A stretch of DNA of 64,000 bases. Source: Rhytidiadelphus loreus. Its lineage: Eukaryota > Streptophyta > Bryopsida > Hypnales > Hylocomiaceae. Shown here in pieces: positions 34,095-45,070 of this stretch. The translations under genes and the position numbers were made by a program. The stretch spans positions 47,721,348 to 47,785,347 of the forward strand of contig OX344764.1 of assembly GCA_947034895.1 (NCBI GenBank), given 5' to 3'. Each line of letters opens with the position of its first letter. Position 1 is the stretch's first letter. The notes under the pieces are model-generated. The model was given only the letters and a program-made list of their open reading frames with translations. It ran no database searches and was not told the origin of the DNA.

Positions 34095-35010
34095 CCCCTA
34101 AAGGACCATTGTCCTTTCAGGGGACAAATGGGATTTCAAGCAGGTACCTATGGAATGAATTTTTGTCATGATTTTTTGAAACTTTTTTTGAAGATAGAAA
34201 AATTTATTAGCTTCATGGGAATATATATATATATATATATTTCTTTTTCAATCGGTGCCTAGGAACAAAAGTTATACCCAAATAAGCTCAAAATAGGGGA
34301 GAAGAGGCAACAAAAATAAAATTCAAAATTTGAATTTTTCATATTTGAATTTTTTAACTCATAGATTATATTTTTGTCTACATGGAAAGCTTTGATTCAT
34401 TCCATTTGGATATGTTATGAGAAAGTTATCGACAATCTTGTTTTGGGGGCAATTACATTTTGAAAAAATAACTTGTAGAATTCATTCTGCATGCAAGTTT
34501 TACAATTTTTCAAGAAAAAAAGATCCATATGGTTTATTTTTCTTCCTAAAACAATCTCACCATTGGGATTAGTGCATTTTAATTTTGTTTTAGAGATATT
34601 AATAATATAGATTTTCTATCTCATATTTACTCATACTTAACAATTTTTTAAAGAATCAAAATTAAGTTTTTTTTATTTTTTTCTCCCTAAACCCTCAACT
34701 CAATTCCCTAACATGAAGATTTAAAGCTCAAAATTTTGTGGTGCAAAAAATTTGATTTAAGAAGGTTCAAAGTCAAATAATCTAGTTTCGCAATGTGCTG
34801 GAAAATTTGTTTTTTTCACTTCAAATGCAGATATCTTGCAATCTAAGTGGTCAAAATTTCTGAATTTTTTTCCACATATTCTCATACTAGTTAGGTGTAA
34901 GATCCTACAATTAGATGTGCAAAAAAAATTCAATTTTTTTCATTCTTTTCTATAGAAACAACAGTTTTGAGTGTTTTTTGGTAGAAATAAGACCTTAATC
35001 TTTGAAGGAT
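34095..35010 (+). mobile_element. piggyBac-like family P1, copy C
   Basis: TTAA at 34,091-34,094 is followed by CCCCTAAAGGACC, matching the P1 left end, and then by a GTCC-loop-GGAC subterminal hairpin. Internal words match copy A: GATTTTTTGAAACTTTTTTTGAAGATAG, split here only by point changes, then CACCGTTGGGATT-like and ATCTTGCAATCTA. The right end (GTAGAAATAAGACCTTAATCT) is degraded and no clear TTAA closes it. A TA microsatellite lies near 34,222. Confidence 0.65.
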
Positions 35011-36700
35011 GCATTTGAGTTCATAAAATATCATAAACCATCTAGACTAGGTATCACAAAGCTAGCTAGATTGTAAAGAATAAACATAGGTAAGGATCAT
35101 TAGTTGCAAGGGAGATAGTTACCTTCCTATGATTGTTCATCATAACTTCACTTGCATTTTCATTACATAACATAATCTCAATGTTGGAAAGTTTGAATAA
35201 TTCCATTGCTTTGAGATCTCAAAGCCATCACACATGAAATAGCAAACTGCAACTCCATTATTACAACTTTATGTCATTATGTGCATACGTAATGTTGTTG
35301 TGCACATTGTAAGTTTCACTGCCCAAACTCTAGTTTTGTTGATTTTAATTTGACTTTCAAATTTTCATGAATTGGAAGTAACTTTATATTGTAGCTTCTT
35401 AGTAGCTTGATTAGAATATAAATAATTAAAAAGGTGCCTATATTTTTGGGAATATTGACAAAAATTGTAAACATACATTGTAAAGTTTTTGCCTTGCCGT
35501 TTCAACCATTTCTACAACACAATCTCTCACACTCAACAAACCCAAACACTTAACAAAACCTTGATACACAAAGAAAAGAGTTTAAGATTTAAAGGTCAAG
35601 ATAAGAATTTAGGTAAATGCAACTGCCTTAAATGAAAGTAGTAGCAATCATTTAGAAATTGTAAGAACAACTTGGATGAATGCCTATCTTGTTTTAATTA
35701 TATTTTGAAATTGTACAATTTTGATATATTATTTTTTGGGCTACCCAACTATTTTGTGCACTTTAATAATTACCAAGCAAAAAGTTGCTCAAGCTATACG
35801 AAGCTATAGTAATATGAATGTAGAAAAGTAAGCTTAACCAATTAATGCCTTGATCTTTTTTCTAATTTTGGCACATTTTTGCTTTATCTTTCTATAGAAA
35901 TATCATTTATCGCAATTTCATGAAATTGATCATTAAGAAAGATTGTCTTTTTAAGTGTTACATTGGGTGAATGAAAAGTTAGTTGGACAAAACAGTGCCT
36001 CAAAGCCCTCTGTTCATTGTCCAAAATATGGACGTCGAAATGCTTAAGGGATAAATCTTAAGGCCTACAATAAATAAATAAAATGTTGAATTTATTTAGC
36101 AAGACAAGTTGATCAGCAAGCTGAGACAACGTCTATAGAGAATGGCAAATTTTTCTTGCCATGTTTAGTATTTTACTTTGGGCCTCCAAGTTCAAAACTC
36201 ATTTGATGTTTTTTCGGGCCTCCGGGAGACCATTTTAGGCCTGTTGCCTTCATTGTTTTCCCTGCAGTGAAGGAACAACTGGCTATTACAAGAAAAAAAT
36301 TCAAATTTTAAAAAAAAATTCTTCAAATGCAAAAAAGAGTAGGAAAAAAAATTGAAAAATTAGCTGGCAGCCTCTCAGCCACGTAGGACCATTGCGGTGT
36401 CACTACAACAATCACGTTCTCTGGTTATCACAGCATTATAACTCGTAGTCTCTTGGAGGCTCAAAAAAACATCTAATGATACTAGTTATATTCATGTGCC
36501 TAACCTCAAGATTTAAGGACAAACATTTCTTAGGAAAAAAATACAACTCCTCTAATTTTATTACTGTGCACCCAAAAGAGGCAGTCACACATTTGGTTTG
36601 CCATTAGTCCCCCCCCTCTCCCAAAATGAATAGGCCATTGATTTTTTTTTAAATGCTTCCCCCTCCAGAGTGCTGTTGATTTCTCAAAATTTCTTAAGCC
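35010..36700. other. AT-rich spacer DNA, no supported gene
   Basis: I see no exon, tRNA-like structure or transposon end that I can defend. A CACTACAACAA word near 36,404 resembles CACTA-type MITE ends but has no partner. Confidence 0.35.
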
Positions 36701-36734
36701 GTTGATCTTTGAGATTGAATCTAAGCCATCCATC

Positions 36735-36870
36735 CAAATACGGATATGGATACAAAATCAGAATATGGATACAATACAGATATGGTACCAAAATATGGAT
36801 ACATATACTTGATATTGGAATATTGTACAATACGGATATGAGATATGAGATATGGATACGAGATACGGGA
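36735..36870. repeat. Degenerate GATATGGATAC minisatellite
   Basis: The word ATACGGATATGGATAC and variants (AATATGGATAC, GAGATATGGATACG) recur about ten times over 135 bases with an irregular 11-17-base period. It has no open coding sense and is probably a short decayed minisatellite. Confidence 0.6.
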
Positions 36871-36959
36871 TTTTCATTATCCCATATTGTTTGTCATGTT
36901 AACCTCATTCAAAAAATTACAAGTAGGGGGAAGGGGGATGAAAAATTAAGAAATTAATT

Positions 36960-39085
36960 TTAATTAAATTTCTTTTTTAAATCCGGGGTGGCCGGATGAG
37001 GGTGGAGGGGAGTTTTAAATTAACTAATTAAAATTTTGAGTGCATAGTGACACTATGCACCCAAAAGTGGTTGTAACAGCCACAATCCATTTCATGTATC
37101 ATACATAGGGGTTAGTTTCATTAGATTCCATATAAAATCATTTCTTTGGGGGTTGAGTATCTTTTCATTAACTCGAATTAATAAATTTTGAGATTTCATT
37201 TCACAAGATTTAGAATATTTTGTTTATGACCTTTAGCAAGGTCCTCACAACTTTTCCATGGTATGCATGGCTTTATGAATCTTTCGTGACCTTTAGTAGT
37301 AGAGTCTTCCTAGCTTAGAGTTGTCTGAAACTATTATACATACATGATGGAGGAAAGCAAATGATAGAAACACCCATTAGTAGCAACTTGCAATTGTGAA
37401 AGACTACAATGATCATTTGCACAACTATGAATTTTGTCCAACATGACGTTTGCAAATTGAATCACCATTTCTACCATGAAAGGACCTTACAAGTTAGTAG
37501 TAAGAGTCTACAAAAAATTGATGTTTTTACTCACAAGTGAAATGTTTGTAGAGATTATAATATCATTTTTATTATATATTGTAAGATGTTTCCAAGTTAC
37601 ACACTTTATTTTAAAAGACATTATCTATATAATACAAACAATATAGACATTATACTATACAAATGCAATATATATAAGTATTCAACATTCAACTACTAGA
37701 AATTCAATTTTTTGGTTGATTTGGTTAACTTGTCTATTGATTTCTGTCCAAATCAACAAAAAAGTGAACTAAATTAATGCAACCAAATTAATGCAATCAA
37801 ATCAACAAAAAAACTAAATTTTCTAGTAGTGCTTCCATTAGTATACTAGTTTACTTGAACTCATTTAAAATTTTCTTCATCCATTCATTTCGACAATCTT
37901 CATTTGCTTTTAGTTTTCACAAACTTTAGGTTTTGAAATTCTTGTTTTGTGCCATTGTTTCCAACATTTATGTGAGCTTCTTCTCAAACGTGATAGACTA
38001 TTGGTTTGAGTTGTTGTCTCCATCATTTTGTTCTTTGAGGTTTAGATATATTGTGAGAACTTGTAACTTGTAGGTAGCTTACTCAAGTTCTTGTTTAATG
38101 TTGTAAATCAATCGAGTCACTTTTGATTATATTGAAGTGTTTGGTTTAGGGTGATAAACAAATGTTTTATTGCAGTGATTATTTGTTGAAAATGGCAACT
38201 TGAATTTGGAGTGTCTTTAAGTTTGATGTTGTCCACATTGTTGACTCGGTTGTTGATAACAATAATTGTGTTGCTTATAAGATCTGAGAATAGAATCAAA
38301 TTGAATCAACATTATTCCTTTTCAATTTTTATTTGTTTTATATTGAATGTATCTTTTATAAGGTTGATTATATCTTATGATTTGTTTTTGATGATCAATA
38401 CCTAATTGAGATTTAATCTTTCAAGAATGATCACATTAATGAATCTTGAATAATGGACAAATTTGTTGCCTAATATTTTTCCCACTCCTAGAGGAATCAA
38501 GGTGAAGTGAGATCTAAATGATTGTGGCTAAAGAATTTAAGAATGGTACAAGAAATTTATGAAATGATGAAGGACAACAATAAATATAATTAGAAGACAT
38601 AAGTGAGATGTGTGTATTTGGTATTGAAAAAGTGGAGTGTAAGTTACTAAAGCATAAATTTTAGGGATATTTGAATGATATGGGCATTAGTAGGACACCC
38701 TATTGTAATGGCCTTTCATTGTGTGAGGACCTGCCATGAGGCCTAGGACAAAGCTTCAAGTTGATGGGTGGGGCAATCACACAACAAGAGGCCCTTATGG
38801 TGGGGTATTATGATGTGTTACGCAAGCATGATTGCCATGGTAATAGTGCTTGGCTATGTAATAGATGCATTCTACCCTACAATTTAGGAGATTTGTTAAG
38901 GGACCTAATTGAATAGTGTTTAATAGGGTATCAAATACATACTAAGCTTGGTCATGAATTGATTGTGTTTTCCTTGAAGTAAAGATTTAGTTAAGATATC
39001 AGTTGTCATGTTAGAAGTTGAAATATGGTACAATTGAATTTCTTTGGCAAGAATCTTTTCTTTTGTGAAATGATATTAGGTATCC
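36960..39085. other. AT-rich spacer DNA, no supported gene
   Basis: I see no gene. Remnants of the minus-strand copia element that begins at 45 kb could extend to about 38.9 kb (its expected 3' end), but no LTR is recognisable. Confidence 0.3.
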
Positions 39086-39090
39086 ATATG

Positions 39091-39404
39091 CACTATAATA
39101 AAGCATGGTAAAAAAATGCACTCAAAATTGAGTGACATTCTTTTGACCACAATTTTGTGTAGGCCCACTACAAGTGCAATCAACTTCTTTTGCAATTTTG
39201 GACTACAATTTTGGGAATTTTGGAGAATGTAATATACCGTTGAAAATGTATCTTGTATATCACATGCTCCAAAATTCTCCAAATTGCAGTCTAAAATTGC
39301 AAAAAAAGTTGATTGCACTCATAGTAGGCTTGTACAAAATTATGGTAAAAAAAACCGCATTTGATTTTGAGTTCAATATTTTTATACCATGTTTTGTTAT
39401 AGTG
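39091..39404. mobile_element. CACTA-type foldback MITE
   Basis: The element is 314 bases that can fold on itself almost completely. The ends are CACTATAATAAAGCATGG and the complement of CCATGTTTTGTTATAGTG. The flanks are the 3-base direct repeat ATG (39,088-39,090 and 39,405-39,407), as expected for CACTA (EnSpm) transposition. The two arms share AGTGCAATCAACTT and TTGCAATTTT. It has no coding capacity. Confidence 0.78.
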
Positions 39405-39479
39405 ATGCTCGCTTCGGGAATGATATTTAGGATTTTGCATAGAGCAATAACACTTGGGCTATTGGAATAAATTATGGTA

Positions 39480-40135
39480 GGATTTGATTATGGGAAACCT
39501 AATTCACTTAATAAATGTCATAGCCAAAGCCATATATTTTGATTTGTTGATGAAAAAGCAATTGATTGTTGTTTTTTACTATGCCAAGAAATAAGGCCAC
39601 TAGCTATAAGAAAGAAATTTTTGGAGGTGGAATGACGAGTATCTTTATCACCAGCCTAATCTACTTTGGAAAAGCCATGTAAGATTTCCCCATTCTCTTG
39701 TTTTTGATATTTAATGCCAAATAAAAGTGTTCCTTTAATATATCTTAAAGTGCATTTTAAAGTTTGGATGTGATTGTTATCAAGGTTGGAAAGATATTGT
39801 ACTAAGCTACATATTGCATAAGGACAATTTAATTTGGAATTGATGATGGCATACATTAAACTCCCAACAATATTGAAGTAAGGATATGGTTGGGTAAGGT
39901 TTTGTTCATCTTGAGTTTCAAGACAATAGTCTTTGCTTAATCGTACACCGGATGATATTGGAGTACTTAATGGATTATATTTTAATATATTATATTCTTG
40001 AAGTTTAGAAATTAAATAATTTTATTGATGTATTAGCAGCCATCCTTCTTGTTGATTGCTTAATATGGTATTTTTCAATATGTAATGGATTTCACCATCA
40101 TCTGACATATCAAATTCCTTTTGAAGAGTATATAT
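39480..40135 (-). pseudogene. Ty1/copia RT C-terminus and RNase H remnant
   Basis: On the minus strand the pieces read, in order, GEIHYILKNTI, a segment ending in PLSTPISSGVRLSKDYC, an FNIVGSLMYAIINSKLNCPY segment, SNLDNNHIQTLKCTLRYIKG and LISWHSKKQQSIAFSSTN. This is the order of the copia RT-connection and RNase H, with internal stops. It is probably the 3' half of the element whose 5' half lies at 43.3-45.1 kb on the same strand. Confidence 0.72.
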
Positions 40136-40499
40136 AACCCCTCAATGTTCAAACACCATTTTTTTGACAACATAGCGATTTTGAGGCAGCTCACTATAGA
40201 CAACAAAATTCTTTTTTTTCTTTCAAGATTTCACACAATTGTGTGCCCAAAGAGTAGATTTAAGGCCCTGGGGGGTGTACTTAGTTCTACTACAACAAAC
40301 CATGTGTGAACAAGTAATTTCTAATAAACTATAATTTCAATCTAAAATTTTGACCATTGTTTACTAATGACTATAGGTTTCTATTGCCAAAATTTACAAT
40401 TCAAATAAAATATGAAATGATTTCTAGAAGAGGTTGAAAATGAACTGAAATGGCATGTTTTTCAACTCAAATAATTATAGAGAACACATTTAGATGACC

Positions 40500-40822
40500 A
40501 TTGAATCAATATTCAACTCAAAATGAACTTTCAACAAAGAGTTATTTTTAGGATTTTTTAGACAATTTTTTAGACAATTTTTTCTTATATAATATAGGGG
40601 TGTGAAAGTTATTTTTCAATTCAACAATGTATCAATTTACTTCAAAAATTTGTAACTAATTATTATTAACAAATAAAAAAATCAATAATTCAAAATATAA
40701 ACTTTCAAAGTATGATAATCTATTCATTTTTTTTTTAAATTATTTAAAATTCAAAAAGTATATAGGGGGTTCAAAGTTTTGTTCACATGTGGTTTCTAAT
40801 GGACACTCTCAGCGCCCCCCTG
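40500..40822. repeat. Dispersed AT-rich repeat R1, copy 2
   Basis: It matches 1-325 in the same orientation, from TTGAATCAATATTCAACTC to the C-rich run near 40,815. Small differences include an extra TTTTTAGACAA word. It lies inside the interval that splits the minus-strand copia element. Confidence 0.78.
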
Positions 40823-40839
40823 AGTTTAAGGCACAACAA

Positions 40840-41593
40840 TTTTCATAACTTTTGACTACATTGTTCAAAAGTTATTGCATGACATGTAACTTTTAGTGTT
40901 TGGCGGGCAAAACGGGCAAAAAAAAACTTTTATATATATATGGGGGGGGTAAGCCTTTAATCATTCCATTTAGATTAATGAGATGAAAGTTATGAGGAAT
41001 TTTAGTTTGGGTTAGTTTGTGGATAGTTATGGAATCTCTACTCTAAAATAATCTTTGAAGTCCTTTATTTAATTCAATTTTAAATATTTTGGAAAAAAAT
41101 AAAAACATTAGGTGTATATTGTTAATTATTACATTACCACCGTTGGGATTGGAATTTTTCAATTTTATAATTAATTCTTAATAGTTTAGTGTTTTGAATC
41201 ACTTTGTACTTCTTTCTACTTACTATTTTTTTCCTATATGTTATGCAATTCCAAATTATCTAAATTTTTCCAAGCATATAGCCAACTTGACTTGAAGAAT
41301 GAATCCAAAAAGTAACCACCATTTTGGACATTTTTTCATACAACGGTGACCTTGTGAAGTGCAACTGCCCGTGTTTTCATAGGGCCCAAAAAAACAATTG
41401 CCACTTTAAACGTTAATATCTTGGAATCTACACGGCAAAAAAAATTTGAAATTTTTTCCACATCTTTTTTAACTATTTTACTACAAGATCCTATGGTTTT
41501 ACATGTGTCCAAAAATGTTTTCCATCTAAAATTTGGTGCTTGTAAATGCAAGGGCAGTTTTGGAGCTTTTTTTGGTTAAAACATAGTTAGGGG
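40840..41593 (+). mobile_element. piggyBac-like family P1, copy D (left end unclear)
   Basis: Internal words match copies A and C: TCATTCCATTTAGATTA, ATGAAAGTTATGA, CCGTTGGGATT. The right end carries CAGTTTTGGAGC and finishes GTTAGGGG with TTAA at 41,594-41,597. The left end is eroded near the R1 repeat. It has no coding capacity. Confidence 0.55.
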
Positions 41594-41790
41594 TTAAAAG
41601 TATTGAATGATAGAAGTTTTGTTACTCATCAAAATACAATCATCTACATAAATGCTTAATATTAAAAACCAATTGGTGTTATCTTTTTGTACATAGATGT
41701 TTGCATCATAGATTAGTTTGCAATTGATAAATCCATACATAAGTAGAAAATAGTCAATGTTGTAGTACTATTGGCAAGAGGATTGTTTAA

Positions 41791-42744
41791 CCCCAAAGTG
41801 ACATTCAATTTCTCGGGTTCAAAAACATCATTGCTTTGAAGCTTTATGGGTCTAAATGTCTTCAAGTTATACAAATCTCAACCGTACAATCTTGTAGTGT
41901 ACATGTTGTAGATGACATGTACAAAATTTGAAGTCATTTGGCCACATAGATTGCAAAGATCATATGTTTTAGTGTTGAAAATGGATGCTGAAATTTTCCC
42001 AAAAACACATTTGGAGGTGAAGTTTGATTTCTAAACCTACTCAAATGAAAGAACTTTATACTACAAAAAGATTCAAAACTAGTATACAAACACATTGGTG
42101 AAAAAAAATTCATTCAATTGAATCATTGTGTCTACAAAACGGCTTTGAAATGTCAAAAATCAGCAAGAAAAATTGCAAAAAACACATCTAAAGTTGAATC
42201 TCCTTCTACTAGAATGCCTCATTAATTCTTAGATTAACATGAAATTTTATCTGCAAAAACTAGACTAGCATGCGCAACTTTTCATAAAGAATTATTGAAA
42301 ATGGACTTTGTATGAAGAAGAAATAAGCCTCGAAAGTTCACTACACTCCAAAATGGCAAGATTTTGAACTTCGAATTGCTCCCAAACATTCAAAACAATT
42401 TGGATTGGCATGAAAACTTTAACACAATAAGTATACTTCAAGTGAAACATAATCCAAAAAAATTATTGAAAATGAGCAATGAATGAAGGAGATACAAGGC
42501 CCCGAAGTTACAACCCTAAAATGCAATTTGGTGAACTCAAATTGAAGTTGTGAACTTAGATTGGCTTCCAAAAAATCAATACATCTTTGATTGATCTCAA
42601 AATTTTACCATACAAACTAGAAGGGAGAATGCAACTTTTCCAACAAGTCTTATTGAATTTGGACATTGAATGCAAAATTTACAACACTTTGAACTGGACT
42701 TCAAACTCTATGAGGACACTTTCTGTCCTCTTTGTCACTTTGGA
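41791..42744 (-). mobile_element. piggyBac-like family P2, copy 2 (inverted)
   Basis: TTAA at 41,787-41,790 precedes CCCCAAAGTGACA; the other end is the inverted GTCACTTTGGAG followed by TAAG. The interior is the reverse complement of the P2 element at 31,618 (for example CAACCGTACAATC and GACATGTACAAAATTTGAAG), including its roughly 180-base tandem units. The hairpin GAGGACA-CTTTC-TGTCCTC sits next to the right end. The TIR sequence differs from copy 1, so this is a distinct subfamily. Confidence 0.68.
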
Positions 42745-43062
42745 GTAAGCAAACTAATTTAGGCTTCAATTGAAATTATGATGTAAATGTTTTCGAATAA
42801 ACTTCTAATCCTTCAAGAAGACTCATGTAAATTTCCTCATTTCATATGCCATACAAAAGGCAATTGTTACATCTAATTAATGGACTTGTACATTATGTTG
42901 TGTAGCTAATGCTAATATTAGTTAAACTAAATTAAGTTTGACAATTGGAGAAATTATTTTTGTAGGATTTAACCTTTTTATTTGAGTGAAACCCTTGGCC
43001 ACTAATCTAGCATATATTTATCTATACTACCATCAATATGGGTTTTGATTTTAAGAACCCAT

Positions 43063-43279
43063 CACTAGAAGAAACCTGTGTTTTAGGTTACGTTTTGTAA
43101 TTTTTTAAAACGGATTTTAGGTGACGTCTATTGCAGCATGCCCATGTTTTTATGTCAACATTGATGTTATGTTGAACGTATTTTTGACATAAAAACATGG
43201 GTATGTTGCAATGGACGTCACCTAAAATTCATTTTAAAATATAACAAAACGTAACCTAGAACACGGGTTTCTTATAGTG
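43063..43279. mobile_element. CACTA-type foldback MITE
   Basis: The element is 217 bases with arms of about 95 bases. The ends are CACTAGAAGAAACC and the complement of GGGTTTCTTATAGTG. A 3-base direct repeat CAT flanks it (43,060-43,062 and 43,280-43,282). Shared arm words are GGTTACGTTTTGT, TTTTAGGTGACGTC and CATGTTTTTATGTCAA. It sits in the gap between the halves of the split copia element. Confidence 0.78.
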
Positions 43280-43299
43280 CATTTACAACTAATTAGTGT

Positions 43300-45070
43300 G
43301 CTTTTGGTAGGAAGCAAGGTTAATTTTCAAGTTTTATTCATTAATGAATTGAATTCTACATCGACAGGGGCTTGCCATTCTCTAGCATCTTTTCTTTCTA
43401 AAGCTTCACCTAGTGTATTTGGAGCTTGTAATGAAATAAATGCTATATTTGTTTGATGTTTTCTTTGATGGTAAGAACAAAGCCATTTAAGTAGAAGCCT
43501 ACTTTGAATTGATTCATCAATTGTTTAGGTGGTCAAATTTTCTTGAAGGTTGAGAAGAGCTTGGAAGAAAACCCTAGATGTTGAGTTGTCATGTGTGGCT
43601 TTTTGAACTAAATTTGTGCCTTATTCCCAAAAAATTTAAAATAAGATAAATTTGGTTGTTGCCCATACCATAATTCAAAATGTGTTTTGTTTTTTGGAAT
43701 AGCTTTTGTTGAACTTCTATTTTGAAGGTAATTTGTAGTTATAATTGCTTCGCCTTAAAATACTTTGAGTAGTTTAGCATATGACAACATTGCTAAAATT
43801 ACCTTTATTAAAGTTCTATTTTTTTCTCTTAAATACACCAATGCCACATTTAAATACTTTTGAACTATTCAATGAATTTTTGACAAAACATCCAAAGATC
43901 TACGGCTAATAACATTAGGAGATCTATGGATGTTTTATATAGATCTGTGGATGTTTTGTACTAATCTCACAATGTTTTGCATTGATCTCTTGATGTTTTG
44001 CAGTATCTCCTAATGGCCATTTTTTTTCTCTTTGATGACCATTATTAATTTTGGACTTTCAAAAGTACAAAAGTAGTTAAATGTGGCATACCATTTTGTT
44101 GTGGTGTATAGGTTCTTGTGAACTCCTTTTTAATCCTTTCTTTGGAACAAAGGATATAAAAGTTTTAGAAATATACTCCCCTCTACAATTAGAATCATGA
44201 GAGTTTAATATTTTAATTTGATTATTTGTTTGTTTTTCTACAAAAAATTTATAATGTTTAAACTTGTCAAGGGCTTTAGATTTTTGTCACATAAGGTAAA
44301 CATAACAATATTTGGATAAGTCATCTATGAATGTAATTAAATATCTAAAACCTACATGTGTCCTAATTTGCATTGGACTACACATATCAGAGTGTACAAG
44401 TCTTATTGTTTGTTCTTTTAAAAAATTGAATGAATTTGTTCTAGTCTTTGTTGATTTACATGACCTAGTCTAAGATGCCATAGCTCATCTTTTTGCAAAT
44501 TTGTTGTGGTTGGTGGAACAACTATTTTCTTATTAGGAATTATTATATCACCTAATTTGTACAAGTCATTACATAATTTGCATTTTGCAATTGCATAAAT
44601 TAATTAATCTAACGATGTTGAAATCCCTGAACTTTATTTGAATTTCTAACTCCCCCTAGCTTTATCTAATTGTTTAGTTGAAAATTAATTATTTGCAAGT
44701 CTAGGAATGTATAGCACATCAATATCATTCTCTCCATACCATTTAAAAGTCTTATTGTGACTTTGCCATGTCCTTTGATTTTATAAGATGTCAAGTCGTC
44801 TCTTAGATAAACAACTTGTTGATTTTCATACTGCTCGTAATTAGTAAAAGCATTTCATTCATGACATATGTGTTGTGTAGCTCCAAAATCTACATACCAT
44901 GTAGAGATAGATTCTTCTTTTGTTGTCAAAGCAACCACATATATACAATCTACGATAGAGGTTTTGTAACAATATTAGTTTCTTTAGTTTCATTTTCACT
45001 TGCTATTCTAATTCTACAATCTTTGATAACATGTCCCGATTTTTTGCAATAAAAACACTTTTTGATAGCA
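43300..45070 (-). pseudogene. Ty1/copia gag end, protease and integrase remnant
   Basis: In minus-strand order: a CCHC zinc knuckle (CFYCKKSGHVIKDC, 45,065-45,015), a protease active-site region STWYVDFGATQHMS in which the usual Ser is Phe, a pre-integrase segment LWHLRLGHVNQQRLEQIHS near 44,480, an integrase N-terminal core (VHSDIC and YLITFIDDLSKYCYVY) near 44,350, and an integrase C-terminal piece (YLQNRSSTKAIPKNKTHFEL) near 43,700. Many stops and frameshifts separate them. With 39,480-40,135 this makes one old element split by later insertions. Confidence 0.75.

Noticed and set aside
36735..36870. CRISPR-like array
   Set aside because: Repeat unit is 11-17 bases, irregular and without unique spacers; this is eukaryotic DNA.
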